Source: Coptis chinensis
Taxonomy: Eukaryota > Streptophyta > Magnoliopsida > Ranunculales > Ranunculaceae
DNA: 64,000 nucleotides
Reading direction: 5' to 3'
NCBI GenBank assembly: GCA_015680905.1
Contig: CM027381.1
Location: 88,127,501 to 88,191,500 of the forward strand
Shown: positions 22,217-33,853 of the stretch, in pieces
Layout of the letters: the number at the start of each line of letters is the position of its first letter
How positions within the stretch are numbered: position 1 is the first letter of the stretch
The notes under the pieces: generated by a model
What the model saw: only the letters and a program-made list of their open reading frames with translations
What the model was told of the DNA's origin: nothing
The model's database searches: none
Program-made: the position numbers and the translations under genes

Positions 22217-24547
22217 ATGGAAAAAATGCTATCAATCAAGAGGCTTCGCCACAAGTTTACTCCAAGTCTTTTTTATTCATTTTCCTTGCTCGGTGGCAGC
22301 CATTTCAACGTCAAGAAAAGTTCTGCTTGCAGTTTGGATGATGTAAACGAGGACAGTCCTCTTGGGAAGCTGAACAATGTGTGTACTAATTCGTGGAGGC
22401 TCTCCTTTTCGACCATGGCTGAAACGATATTAGTGCAGGCTCATGACCCATCTCGCCTAAGTGTAGAATTAGAAAATTCCATTGTTGAATGCAGATTTGA
22501 TGATTCATGGAAGTTATATCAACAGTATAAGGAGATGGAAGGATTTCCTAGAAAATCCATATTAAATAATCTTCTTACTGGTCTTGCAGAAAGTGGTGAC
22601 CTTCAGTGGCTTGAGAAATCTCACAGTTTGGTGGAACTGATTTTTGATGAAGATAAGCATGAATTGTTAAAATTTGAAACTCTAATATACCTCTCTTTCA
22701 GTCTTGCAAAGTATGGGTTGCCAATACCTGCATCGACTGTGCTAAGAAGAATGGTTGAAACAGAAAAGTACCCCCCGGTAACGGCATGGTCGGCAATTGT
22801 GGCTCATATGTCAAGGACAGCCTCTGGTGCATACCTTGCTGCTGAGTTAATTCTAGAAATAGGGTACTTGTTCCAAGATAACAGGGTAGATCCACGGAAG
22901 AAGACTAACAGGCCTTTGCTTTCGATGAAGCCTAACACTACTGTCTTCAACCTTGCTTTGGCTGGCTGTTTGTTATTTGGCACAACTAGGAAGGCTGAAC
23001 AACTTCTGGAAATGATGCCTCGAGTTGGTATAAAGGCTGACTCAAATTTACTGATTACAATGGCACATATCTATGAAATAAATGGACACAGAGATGAACT
23101 CAAGAAGCTTAAGAGACACATAGATGACACTTGTAACTTGGGGGACTTACAATATCAACAGTTCTATAACTGTTTGCTGACATGTCATTTGAACTTTGGT
23201 GACCTTAGTTCTGCATCACAAATGGTCTTGGAAATGCTCTCTAAGGCGAAGAAAGCACGTAATTCTCTTGCTTCGGCAACACTTACACTTGAAGCTGTTG
23301 GTACTCGTAAGTTCTCCTCACCCACAGTAAATTCCAGACAAGCCCGTGGCCTTAAAAAATCTGATGTTCTAAAGCAGCCTATATTTGTTGAAAGCTCAGA
23401 CTTGTCGTATGAAGAGTTCTGTAGAGATCGAAATTATGTAGGCCTAGAGGCTGAGGCAAAAGAGACACTTGATCTTTTATTGGAAAACTTGCAGAAGCGA
23501 GTTGAACTGGTTACTTCTGAATGTGGTATACTTCAGCCAACTGAGAAAATTTACGCCAAACTGGTTAAGTCCTTCTTTGAAGCTGGAAAGGTCAGAGAAC
23601 TGGCTGAATTTTTGATAAAAGCAAATAAAGAAGATGTCCCAGTTGCTATCGAAAATTCAGCTGTGGTCCATGTGATTAGTGCGTGTATCTCGCTTGGCTG
23701 GTTAGATCAAGCACATGATCTCATTGATGAGATGCGTTTTGCTGGAATAAGAACTGGTTCATCAGTCTACTCTGCCCTGCTAAAAGCATATTGCAAAGAA
23801 AATCGGTCATTAGAAATCTCATCTCTTCTGAGAGATGCTCACAAGGAAGGAATACAACTCGATTCTAGCTGCTATGAAGCATTGATCCAATCTCGGGTAC
23901 TTCAGAAAGACACTCAGGGTGCTCTTCATCTTTTTAAAGAGATGAAAGAGACCAAGATTTCAAAATCTTGCCATGAAGAGTTTGATATGTTAGTGAAGGG
24001 ATGTGCTGAGAGTGGAGAAGCGGGCGTGATGGCTAAGCTCTTGCAGGAAATTAAGGAAGGGCAGAGGGCCGACTGTGGCGTTCATGAATGGAACAGCGTG
24101 ATCCACTTTTTCAGCAAGAAGAGATTGATGCAAGATGCAGAGAAGGCTCTGAAGAAGATGAGGGCTTTGGGGCACACCCCGAATGCACAGACTTTTCACT
24201 CTTTAGTTACAGGTTATGCTGCTATTGGAGGAAAATATATAGAGGTGACTGAGCTGTGGGGTGAAATGAAGGATCTTGCTTCTTCTAGCTCAATGAAGTT
24301 TGACCAGGAGCTCCTAGATTCTGTATTATACACCTTTGTGAGAGGTGGATTTTTCCTCAGAGCAAATGAAGTGGTGGAAAAGATGGAGGCTGGTGATATG
24401 TTTATTGACAAGTATAAGTACAGGACCATTTTCTTGAAATATCATAAAACACTTTACAAGAAAAAGAATCCTAAGATCCAGACAGAGGCCCAATTTAAGA
24501 GGAGAGAAGCAGCATTAACTTTCAAGAAATGGTTGGGTTTGCTTTAA
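22217..24547 (+). CDS. P-class pentatricopeptide repeat protein, At1g03100-like, 776 aa
   Basis: This single-exon ORF starts at the first ATG of the frame (22217); a second Met 12 bases on is also possible. The N-terminus is rich in Ser, Lys and Arg, consistent with an organelle-targeting peptide. The body is made of degenerate 35-residue PPR helical pairs, for example TVFNLALAGCLLFGTTRKAEQ, SVYSALLKAYCKENRSLEIS and HEWNSVIHFFSKKRLMQDAEK. There is no E or DYW extension, so it is a P-class protein expected to bind organellar RNA for processing, stability or translation. The protein ends FKKWLGLL, after a basic KYHKTLYKKKN block. From memory it most resembles Arabidopsis At1g03100 (annotated mitochondrial), including the block RKAEQLLEMMPRVGIKAD. 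The ORF is intact, with no frameshift. A Site II-type promoter and probable 5' UTR intron lie upstream. Confidence 0.93.
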   Translation: MEKMLSIKRLRHKFTPSLFYSFSLLGGSHFNVKKSSACSLDDVNEDSPLGKLNNVCTNSWRLSFSTMAETILVQAHDPSRLSVELENSIVECRFDDSWKLYQQYKEMEGFPRKSILNNLLTGLAESGDLQWLEKSHSLVELIFDEDKHELLKFETLIYLSFSLAKYGLPIPASTVLRRMVETEKYPPVTAWSAIVAHMSRTASGAYLAAELILEIGYLFQDNRVDPRKKTNRPLLSMKPNTTVFNLALAGCLLFGTTRKAEQLLEMMPRVGIKADSNLLITMAHIYEINGHRDELKKLKRHIDDTCNLGDLQYQQFYNCLLTCHLNFGDLSSASQMVLEMLSKAKKARNSLASATLTLEAVGTRKFSSPTVNSRQARGLKKSDVLKQPIFVESSDLSYEEFCRDRNYVGLEAEAKETLDLLLENLQKRVELVTSECGILQPTEKIYAKLVKSFFEAGKVRELAEFLIKANKEDVPVAIENSAVVHVISACISLGWLDQAHDLIDEMRFAGIRTGSSVYSALLKAYCKENRSLEISSLLRDAHKEGIQLDSSCYEALIQSRVLQKDTQGALHLFKEMKETKISKSCHEEFDMLVKGCAESGEAGVMAKLLQEIKEGQRADCGVHEWNSVIHFFSKKRLMQDAEKALKKMRALGHTPNAQTFHSLVTGYAAIGGKYIEVTELWGEMKDLASSSSMKFDQELLDSVLYTFVRGGFFLRANEVVEKMEAGDMFIDKYKYRTIFLKYHKTLYKKKNPKIQTEAQFKRREAALTFKKWLGLL

Positions 24548-25427
24548 AAAAAGTTATTTACCTTATAAAATTGTGTTGATGTCACATTGGATTTCAAGGG
24601 TGAAACATTCAGCAGATGGACCACGCTGTGCTTTGTCTTCTACATTGTCTCGTTAGCCATTTGCATTAAAACCAGTAGAAGAGAAGACTGGGATACGGAA
24701 CAGAGGGAAGGCTCGTATTTGTTACCGATATTGATTCTTACAAAGGTATAATTGCCTTCAACGCGCCCTAATCCTGGAACTTTGTGAAGTTCTAATTTGC
24801 TAGATTATTCAAACTTTGTAACTCATAATCAACTCTTGCATGTTGTTAAACCAATTAGTTGTTACATGCAACAGATGCAAAGTTTATAGCTTTTACATTT
24901 TGGAAGTTCGTTAGTGAGCTTTGTCAATGAATTTTATTCATTTCATAAGTGCTGATATCCTGACTTCTTTATTTCCTGCTTTTGTAGGTTGCAACTCGTC
25001 AGAGACGTTCACTTTATGCTCATGCTGATGCTTGTCTTTTGGTTATGATTGAACATAGTGCTTTGGGAGGTCTAGTTGCAGTTTCTTATCTAACAGTTGA
25101 GGTCATCTCTAACTTCTACGTGTAATATTACTAATGCATTGTTACATAAATTGTGTAAATAGAAGTCAAGTGTAACATTATTTGCTAAACGTTCTAACTG
25201 GATGTCCATAAAGAGTTTCAATTTTCTCATATTGCATCAACAGTTTAGAGATGGTGTTCTATATGTGGCTTCATTTGTCAATTATTAAAAGTGGTTAGAT
25301 CTTATACGGAGAGCTGAAGTATAAAGGACTCCAACGTGATTTGTAGCCATTAAAAGTTGTAGATGATCCACATTAATCATTAGCTTATCAAATGACATGG
25401 CAAGATCTTCCCCTTAGATGGCATCTT
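24548..25427 (+). other. 3' flank of the PPR gene with one exon-like frame
   Basis: A 45-codon open stretch at 24988-25125 begins right after a TTTTGTAG acceptor-like site and reads VATRQRRSLYAHADACLLVM onward to a TAA. A GT donor-like site lies at about 24746. It may be an alternative terminal exon or a relict; I recognise no family. Nothing else is seen. Confidence 0.3.
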
Positions 25428-25432
25428 AAGTT

Positions 25433-26165
25433 TGTTGGGAGATTTCACTAGGAAGTTACACCTCAACCTAGTTACTTTCAATCTCAAGTTACTTCAACTT
25501 AGAGATCACACCAAGGAAGTCACCCACCCAAGACTTTGATAGTTATCACAACAAACTCAACAAAGCAAAACCACTAATTTATCATCACAATTTATAGCAA
25601 ACAATAAATATGGAAGTAAATGCAATTCAAAGAGACACAAAGATTAAAGGTAGTTCGGTAAATGTTACCTACGTCCACACAAGAGCCGAGTTTCCTTTAT
25701 AGTAAAGATTGGAGAGTTTACAAGAGGTAACTAGAATCAAGAACAAGAGGCTTCACTCAAACCCTAGCTCAATAGAGCTCCCACAATTCCCATGAAATGA
25801 ATCACTCAAAAGTTATCTCAAAACCCTAATTTATTTCCTTTATATAGATACACATAGAAAAAGGTGAGAAATTGGGTTTTGGGCCGAAATTTCGTCAACT
25901 GTCGAAATTCCGAAATAAGGTGGAGCGCGTGCGTGCCTTCTACGTTTCCAACTTCCAGTAACATGAGTGTGTGCGCCCCTTGGTCCTGGCTATAATTGAG
26001 CGCGGCGCGCCCTATTCTCTGAGTGAAAACGTACTAAAGACACATGGTCGGACACCGGAGCAAAGCTCGACGGTTCCATAACCTAACAATCTTCTCTGAG
26101 TGAAAACGTACTGAAGACACATGGTCGGACACCGGAGCAAAGCTCGACAGTTCCATAACCTAACA
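25433..26165 (+). mobile_element. 733-bp solo LTR with duplicated 3' end
   Basis: It starts TGTTGGGAG and ends CATAACCTAACA. The 5-bp duplication AAGTT lies at 25428-25432 and 26166-26170. A TTTATATAGATA box near 25838 supports plus-strand orientation. The last 77 bases occur twice in tandem (26015-26091 and 26092-26168), including the terminal CCTAACA, with three or fewer visible differences. Confidence 0.85.
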
Positions 26166-26170
26166 AAGTT

Positions 26171-29100
26171 GGGGGTATATCAAGACTAAGATTTAGAGAC
26201 TAGGAACACGAGTAGTTTCCGGGGATAAGAGTGCTCAGTGTAATAGTTGCTTTGGTGGTTTAGAGATAGGTGAGTGAAGAGACATCAGACATAATGATTT
26301 GTGCTTGAAAACCAGGATGTCAGGTGGTTTACATCATCGACTTGCACAAACAAATGTTTCACAACGTGAGATGAGTAAAGTATCCTATAAGTGCTTGTAT
26401 TCTCTAAAGTCTAAATGCTCATCCGAATCGCCTCTTCTTATTGATTCTCTTCTCCTCGTTCATGTTCACTCTCTGTCTATGTCTTTATTCTGGTCTATGC
26501 TTGAGCCTCAACACTTATCGATTATTCAGTTTTAGTGCATATCATCATGAATCATGATTAAGCGGTATATAATGGGATAGCAAAGGAAATCTTAACCTAT
26601 TGTCGTTAATTTCTATGAGAAAATTTGCGTTGGGAAGCTCCGGAAGAACTCTCATGCATGCGTCCTATCACATGGAGATTGGCACTAAGAAGTGGGATTC
26701 ATGTGCAAATTCTTATGCAGTCCAACAAACTCCTACTTCTTGTCCCTTAATCAGAAGCCCTTACTTTCAAATTGGATTCCATATTAGGATTTTACTGGAC
26801 GAGTGTTACCGAGGAGTAAGTTTGCTACAAGGCTTTCTAAAACTAAACAACCTTGTTCTTGTTTTTCATTTACTAATTCACTTGACTAGATCCTTTCAAG
26901 AACAATCACTTGATCAGAATCACTGTTCTTGTGCTTTCAAATGTTGCTCGTTCATTGACAAGAATCGTAAAGAAGAGATGACGTGTTGTACCCAAGAAGC
27001 CAAGTGCTATGAAGCAACGAATTGTTGGTCTGCATCCTTTTGCCGCCTGCATCTTTTTCCAGCAGCTATATGGCTGCTAAGTGTTATGTAACTTGGGCAG
27101 TCTAATTCAACCGACACCTGAGCAAAGTGTGAAACACGATTTAGCTTCCTATTCGCACCCACTAAGTGACCGTGAGAAAGCCCCTCCCCCAATTCCATAC
27201 CGCTTTTAGTGCCCACCTAGCAACCTGACCTGGAGTACATGTTAATGCTCTCTCAAATCTCACTGCCCATAGATAAGTGAAGGAGAGGTTTTCACTTGGT
27301 GAGTGCTGAAGGCCAGGCTGAGGCTAATATATTCCACACCTCGACGGTTTCGGCCATATACATTCCAACTTTCTGGATTAGAATTTTTGCGAATGTGTAG
27401 TATCATTTGAACAAATTTTTAAGAACTGAGAAATGACAACCAAAATTTTCAGCTAGCCATCTAAGCTGACTCGAGTTGATCATAGTTATAGGCTTGAATG
27501 CCTGACGTTTAGTTGAGTTGGGGCTTGGGCTGAGGATAAAAGGAAACAGAAAATTACCTGCGGTCAAATCAATGTAACCTACGTCTGTAGGATAAATTAT
27601 CGATAGTGAAAACCGGGAGCTTGTTCATGCTGGAATCTGCATAGCACGGAAAAACAGTCAGACGTGTTTCCTGCTAAAACCTAACCAACCCCATGAACCC
27701 AAGAATGAAGAATCCTACACTCCTACAGAATGGAATCAATTAACAGTTTTACCCAGTCATCCAGAAGTACTTGTGGTCTTGGTGGTGGGACCTATTCATT
27801 GTACAAAAGAAATCTCCTTACTATTAGGCTGACTGATTCTATGGACACTGTTGTCCCAGACTTGATCATAGACGTGGACCCCTCTATCTTTGCATGGATC
27901 CCCATAAAGCCTATCAATGCATGCAACATGCAAGTATGTTCATTACTGAGAAGCTATGTATAGTCACTGTCCCACTCATGCTTTCTAACTCAATCTGAAC
28001 CCTTAGTATGTTACATCTCTTGATTGATGAATCTAAAACATAGATATTGATGATGATAACAACTTCTTGGAGTTAGAACTCAGAGAGGATGTTAGTTTAG
28101 TCTCTATACCTCTTCTCTCATTTTTGTGCCAAAGCAAAAGTTTAGGAATCAATTGCACTTTATAACTCCACATAACCATGGGTCCATGGGCAATATTTTC
28201 ACCCACTATAATACTATATCATCGTATCTTAATTCATGAAAGTGAGGTTTATAGGATTAACACATAGGAGACAATCTCCTCTTCGCACGTGGCATGTGAT
28301 TTGTGAGTTTGGGAAGGCAAGTTTGACTAAAAATAACCGCTCAAAGAATGGTCAAAAGAATAGTGAGGATTTGAGGTACAGATATCTTGTCTGGTCCTGT
28401 TTTTTGCTTTTTGCTCTTTTCTTCATTTATGCTTTTTGTTAATTTTGTTGTTTGACAGAGTTCAAAAATGACTTCTCATTAGGTACCTGCCATGACTGTG
28501 AACTCTTCTGTTTTTGTTGCTTTTCTTACTTTAGCTAATGGACAGTTCATAATCAATCAAAAATGACTTTTTCGATCAGTGAAATCATAAGCAGCAAAGC
28601 CAGCAATAGAGCATGAGCATGAAATCTATCATAACTTCTTTCTTCTTTTTATCACTTTGGTGATGAGTAGTATGCATCACAAGTTCTGAACTCTATTATT
28701 TAAAAAAAAATGTTCTGAACTCCAACTTCTCTTTTCATAATCAAAACCCAAAAAATGAATATACACTCAATGATTATCCCTGCTCGATCATCTTTCAGTC
28801 TAAGTGTGAAAAAAGCACTTCTTTCTTTTTCTTACAAAAGAATATCTGGAAAAATCTAAAAAGAATATTATTGTCGTATTGGAGTCCCACTTGGCGAGTT
28901 TGAATTTGGCAAGTTCATCCTGCAAAATCATCAAAATATTTGTTTAATTAGATGAGAAAAACTGAGTGTTAATGTTGTAAACAAAACATTTCTAACTAGG
29001 CGAATAGTTGAAGAGGATGCAAGTGTTGCTTTAACAAAAATAAGGAACGCGATAATTACCGATAGCAGGGTGAATGCATTTGGTACCCAAGCATGGTTGT

Positions 29101-29974
29101 GAGTGATTAGCAGATGAATCTAGGAGATTGGTCCAGGACATTAATGAATAGGAAGCCGCCTAAGTTGGCCATGGCGATGAAAATTTGAGAAATTGTAATA
29201 CGTGTGCTGTAAAATATCAACAAACTACAAAAATTTGTACCTGATGAAAGGAGAGACAAAAAATACATGAGAACCACTAAACCACAAGTAGGATTAGGGG
29301 AAATGTAGAAGTACAAACTGCAGCAATTAGAGAAAAATATTAAAGGCACTGACCACATTGGATTGAGGGTTGGAATGTCTCTATCAATATAATTTCTTCA
29401 TGACAAACTCTGCCTGCAACAGGGGACCATTAATGGATGAGAATAAGAACAAGAATGAAAATGGAGTCAGGAGAGGTTTCAAAGCAGTTGATTTACATAT
29501 CATTCTTAGAAGATAAGCCAAAGAACATATTCTTTGAAAGATGTGGTTTTGAGTGTATGAATTTTAACAACCAACAGTGCTTTTACATAGAATGTAAACA
29601 ATTTGGATTGCGACATCAATGATAGTTCTCTTAAGCTACTGGTAATCAAGTAACAAGTTCTGCCCAGTGTGCAACTGAAAATATTTCTCTGCACATTACC
29701 AAATTAAGATATGAGGTAAGCTGTGATGAATACCTATTGCTGTCTTCAATTCTTCATTTCATGAACTGATCATATTCTTCCAAAAAAAATCAACAAGCCT
29801 ATTATAGCACAGAAAAAAATATCTCAGTTGGAGTAAGAGAACATATTGGCAACAGTAGAAATTCATCCAAATATAGGTATACCAATCACTGTGAGACCTT
29901 ACTATCCAATGTTGTTAAAATCATAAAACCAAGGTTCTCTTGAAACCAGCACCATCACTTCATTATATATAGAA
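26171..29974. other. Intergenic region, no supported gene
   Basis: Short ORFs occur on both strands, with no recognisable domain and no splice pattern that joins them. Base composition is ordinary AT-rich intergenic. No repeats of note were seen. Part may be the 3' flank of the phosphatase gene that ends at 30056. Confidence 0.5.
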
Positions 29975-29976
29975 TT

Positions 29977-30017
<41 letters not shown>

Positions 30018-30018
30018 C
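29975..30018. repeat. Compound (TG)n(AG)n microsatellite
   Basis: About 13 TG units are followed by nine GA units, 40 bases downstream of the phosphatase stop codon, probably within its 3' UTR. Confidence 0.9.
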
Positions 30019-30055
30019 ATACTGGTTATGACTTCATAAAGATTTACGCCACCCT

Positions 30056-33037
30056 TTAAAAGAAATTAAGATCTGTATATCCATATGAATGTTGCAACAG
30101 TTCCTCCACCTCAATCCGGGAATTTGAATAACTCATACTTCTTTTAATTCGGCTATGGTTGACCGATTCTACCTCTGCTAAAAATACACTATAAACTGGT
30201 CTGTGATCTGAGAACCTAGACTCGCCACGAACATAAGATAATTGATGGAGGCCTCTTCCATACCATAAGATACGATCACACCTTCATAAGAAATAATAAC
30301 TGATCAGTATTATCTCATAAGAAGAATAAAGTTTATAATAGTTCTATTTCTACAAAATGTAGGAAAAGAGAAAAAAAGTTATAGACATTTGAGTTTGTGT
30401 GTGAGTTAGCAGAGAGGTTCTTACCATGCAGGGGTGCGCCGCTTTTCTTTGAGGTGCAAGTTGTCTCCAGCATATCTATCTGAATTGTTTGAGTATTTGT
30501 ATGTTGGTGGGAAGTATATCGTCCCTTCATTCCATCCTTCAAAGACATGACCACGCCTTTGTTCTAACCGTAGCTGCTAAAAAGCATCGATAAATTTTCA
30601 CGACAAGAGATGAGCAAAATAAGAGCAATCATGAACTTTCCACAAACCATGGAAAAATAAGCCCTAATTTCAACAGTTGGAAGAGTAAACGGGAGTGTTA
30701 AGTGTCCTACCTGGTCATTTTCAAGTAATGCTCTCCAGTTGTGCATCTCGACAAGTGCCTTTGCCGATCGGTAAGAGAGAGCAATTCGGTAATTTAAATC
30801 TCCGAGCCAGATGATTCGACTGTACCAAGAGGAAACAATATTAAACACAACAGGGTTCATTTAGCAAAACCAAATCAGTAATATGCTGACTGAGACAAAT
30901 ATAATAACAAAGCAACATTGAAGGAACAGATTCTGGGAGATTTCTTACTCATGCTCAAATATTGTTTCGGGGGATTTTTCATCCCCTGACCCGTGAACAC
31001 GTGGAAACCTTGTTTTTCTTAATATCTCCATGACATCAGAGTTTCTTCTTAGCTCATCACCCTCCTTCTGGCCTGAGGTCAAATGACTACAGACAAAGCA
31101 GAAGCTTGTTTGGTGCAAAGACATGCTGATTGAGATTGACCCCTGAATAGCAAAACTGTGAGTTATCCTACATTGCCAAAATTACTTGAAGTGCTTTAAT
31201 GTTCCAAAGAGACTAGTCTAAAACCACACAAATAGATTTCCTTTAGCTCAAAAGAATGTACCTTGTTTCCGAGATATCCCATCAATCCTCTGCCAACACA
31301 AGAGACTTTCATGTTCTTAACATCATCCCTAATATCACTTCTCACCCACACTGTGAGAAATATTCCGACCATCTGCTTACTAGCTACCAAGCAGTACCTT
31401 GAGTACCCTGCTGGTCTCTCCCTGTCCTCCAATGGTCCTGAGCCGCCATACGACGTTGGCGAGAAGAACATGTTACTAGTACCAGGTGAATTGTGGTCAT
31501 AGTCACTTGGTCTATTGTAGTCACTTGGCCTATTATCGTCATCAGAGGAACCCCATCTAGAATTGGGATCATAGTCACTTGGTCTGTTGCCGAAAATAAC
31601 CCGATCACAGACACTGAATCGCCTATCAAGTCTTGGTTGTGGAACTGACATGTCATTATCCATTCTCATGCTACGACTGAAGGATTGGAAGGACCGGCGG
31701 TGGAAAAAGGATGAGGCTTTCTGCCTTGTTGATCCCTCAAAATCAGCATCCAATTCTACAACTGGATCAGGAATGGGAGAAGGTGTGTAACAACCCGCAC
31801 TTCCACTTGTACCAGGAAGATTGTTCAGAGTCTTTCGTACAAGAGAAAGCCACTTTCTTGCCGGGCCATTGTCTTCTGCGCCCAAAACATTTCCGGCATT
31901 CAATGGAACAATTTCTTGAAATCTAAATGAGAAAACAATCACGAAGCCATCAGCTGATTGGAATGTGTAGAGTTTAAGTACAAAGCAAAACATGCTTAAC
32001 AGATGAACATACCCAAGAACATATATATCAGCAGTTGGTGAAGTATGAAGCCAATCTTCAAGATTCAAATAACTTGGTGGAGATTTTCCACCCACATTCC
32101 ATGTAGCTACAAATATCCTACTCCCCCATCAAAGAAAAGTTTGAAGTAAATATATATAACCAACCATTGAAACAACTAGAATAAAAATAAGAGTACAACA
32201 AATTCAAAGCTCTATTCCCCTATGAGAGAAATACATACCTGTAATTTTGCACATCTATAACTTGAGCAGCATCAAGATCGATCTTACCACGCCGAACACG
32301 GTCATTATTCCTCTTCTCCAATCTCTCTGAGCATCAAATTGAGGTAAAAGAAATGAAATAAAATAAAATACTAAAAAGAGCTGAGAAATCAAAAGACTGA
32401 AAACATTTTCAAGTGGAATGTAAAAAGATATGGACCAATGGTGTGGTACCTGTCTTGCTTTTCTTGATTGTGCAAGTATCCCTCTCTGAGAAACTATTCC
32501 TCCACTCTACATCACCACCTTTAAAAGAATAAACAAATAAAGTTTTAAAACTGTTGCTGATCACTGTGAATACATCACCTGGCCTTATCTTTAAAACACA
32601 CAACAATCTGAAACCAGAGAATTTTGAAACTTGAAAAAACATTAAATGCAGACATCAAATCCACCATTTATTGCTGCAGAAGCAAACAAGTGATGAAGAA
32701 GAAGTAGAAGAATGGAGAATAAGGACAAATACTATATTTTAATAAAACTCCTGTTTTCTATAAAAGGAAAGTGTTAATGAATACAATACAACATAAACAG
32801 CATAAAACAAGATGAAAAGAAAGAAAGACCAACCTCCATAAACAATGTCATCAGAATGAAACTCTTCTGTTTTGCTCTTAATGTTGAACCATTTTCTAAC
32901 CAGATTCTTGGACCATGAGAGCTTCTCACACAATAACAAAATAATCAGCAAAGCTAAAACAATAAACTTAGAAAGTAGTTGGAATAAATGAGGCTAGTTC
33001 TCAAAACCTTGGATTTCTTTTGACTTCCATCTCTCAT
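30056..33037 (-). CDS. Type I inositol polyphosphate 5-phosphatase, 572 aa, ten exons
   Basis: Exons by GT-AG sites: 33037-33008, 32921-32834, 32518-32450, 32326-32239, 32117-32013, 31922-31262, 31142-30949, 30819-30711, 30573-30425, 30281-30056 (1719 nt, in frame throughout). The start is [10 protein letters not shown], followed by a [15 protein letters not shown] block typical of plant type I 5PTases. Catalytic motifs are [10 protein letters not shown] (about residues 95-104), WLGDLNYR (416-423), FPPTYKY and SDHRPVYS (522-529). The large exon 6 encodes a family-typical low-complexity insert with NRPSDY repeats between motif blocks. The enzyme removes the 5-phosphate from soluble inositol phosphates such as Ins(1,4,5)P3, and in some members from phosphoinositides, damping calcium and ABA signalling. 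It most resembles the At5PTase1/2 group. All catalytic motifs look intact. Confidence 0.93.
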
Positions 33038-33800
33038 TGTTTCACAACTTCTTCATACATACATACAGTTCTTTCTGGCTTTCTCTTAAAATGGACAATG
33101 GTTCAGAACAGTTGATCAAAGTTATTCTTCTCTTTCTTTGAAAACAAGACTCACTAGAATACAAAAATGACTAAATCGCAAAGTGGGCACTGGGCACTCT
33201 TCAAATCTTTTGTTTCCACAGTCAATCAAAATAGAATAATAGATTAAGAAAGAAAGATAGTGAAAGTGTCAGTGTTTTCTGTTACTGAGTTTTGTCACAC
33301 TAAATAATAGCACAAGCCTCAAAACAAAAATGGCTTCTTCACAATTCTTCTTCTCTTGTTCTTTTATGTTAATTATAGAAAACACTGAATTTGAGCTCAG
33401 AGATAACAGAAACACTAGAAAAACAGAGACAAAAAAACAGAGGATAGAGACAGCTGGACAGAGGTTTTAGAGACAAAGACTAAAAAGCATTGAAATGAAA
33501 GATGTGATATTGAACGTAGTAGAACAACAAGACAATGTAGCAGAGATAAAGAGAGCTGAGAGAGCTACAAGAGATAGAGTGAAACAAGAAAAACAAAAAC
33601 AACCTCCTCGTCCTCAGTTATCGTTAAATTTGAAGAGAGAATAAAGTGAAGTGTAGTAGAACTTCATCTCGAGGCAATGACCAAAGACCAAACCATACAT
33701 GGCCTCAAATCTCCATTTCTCTCTCTCTCTCTCAAACTCAAACTCTTTTAGTCTTTTTACATAAAAAAAAAAACTGCCAAGGGCAGCTGCCCGTTTAAAT
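33038..33800 (-). promoter_or_regulatory. 5' UTR and promoter region of the phosphatase
   Basis: A long GA/CT-rich stretch lies upstream of the ATG, with a CTCTCTCTCTCTC run at about 33718-33734. GA/CT-rich leaders are common near plant transcription starts. No clear TATA box was identified. Confidence 0.4.
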
Positions 33801-33853
33801 ATCGGAAGAATTGGCATGATATTTTACAATATCGCTGTGATCAGTAGCGATAT
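33781..33853. repeat. Palindrome and short hairpin upstream of the phosphatase
   Basis: GGGCAGCTGCCC at 33781-33792 is a perfect 12-bp palindrome. ATATCGCT at 33829-33836 pairs exactly with AGCGATAT at 33846-33853 over a 9-base loop. Confidence 0.6.

Noticed and set aside
26600-27091. Plus-strand 163-codon ORF, Cys-rich
   Set aside because: There is no domain, no supporting splice sites and no coding-like composition; probably chance.
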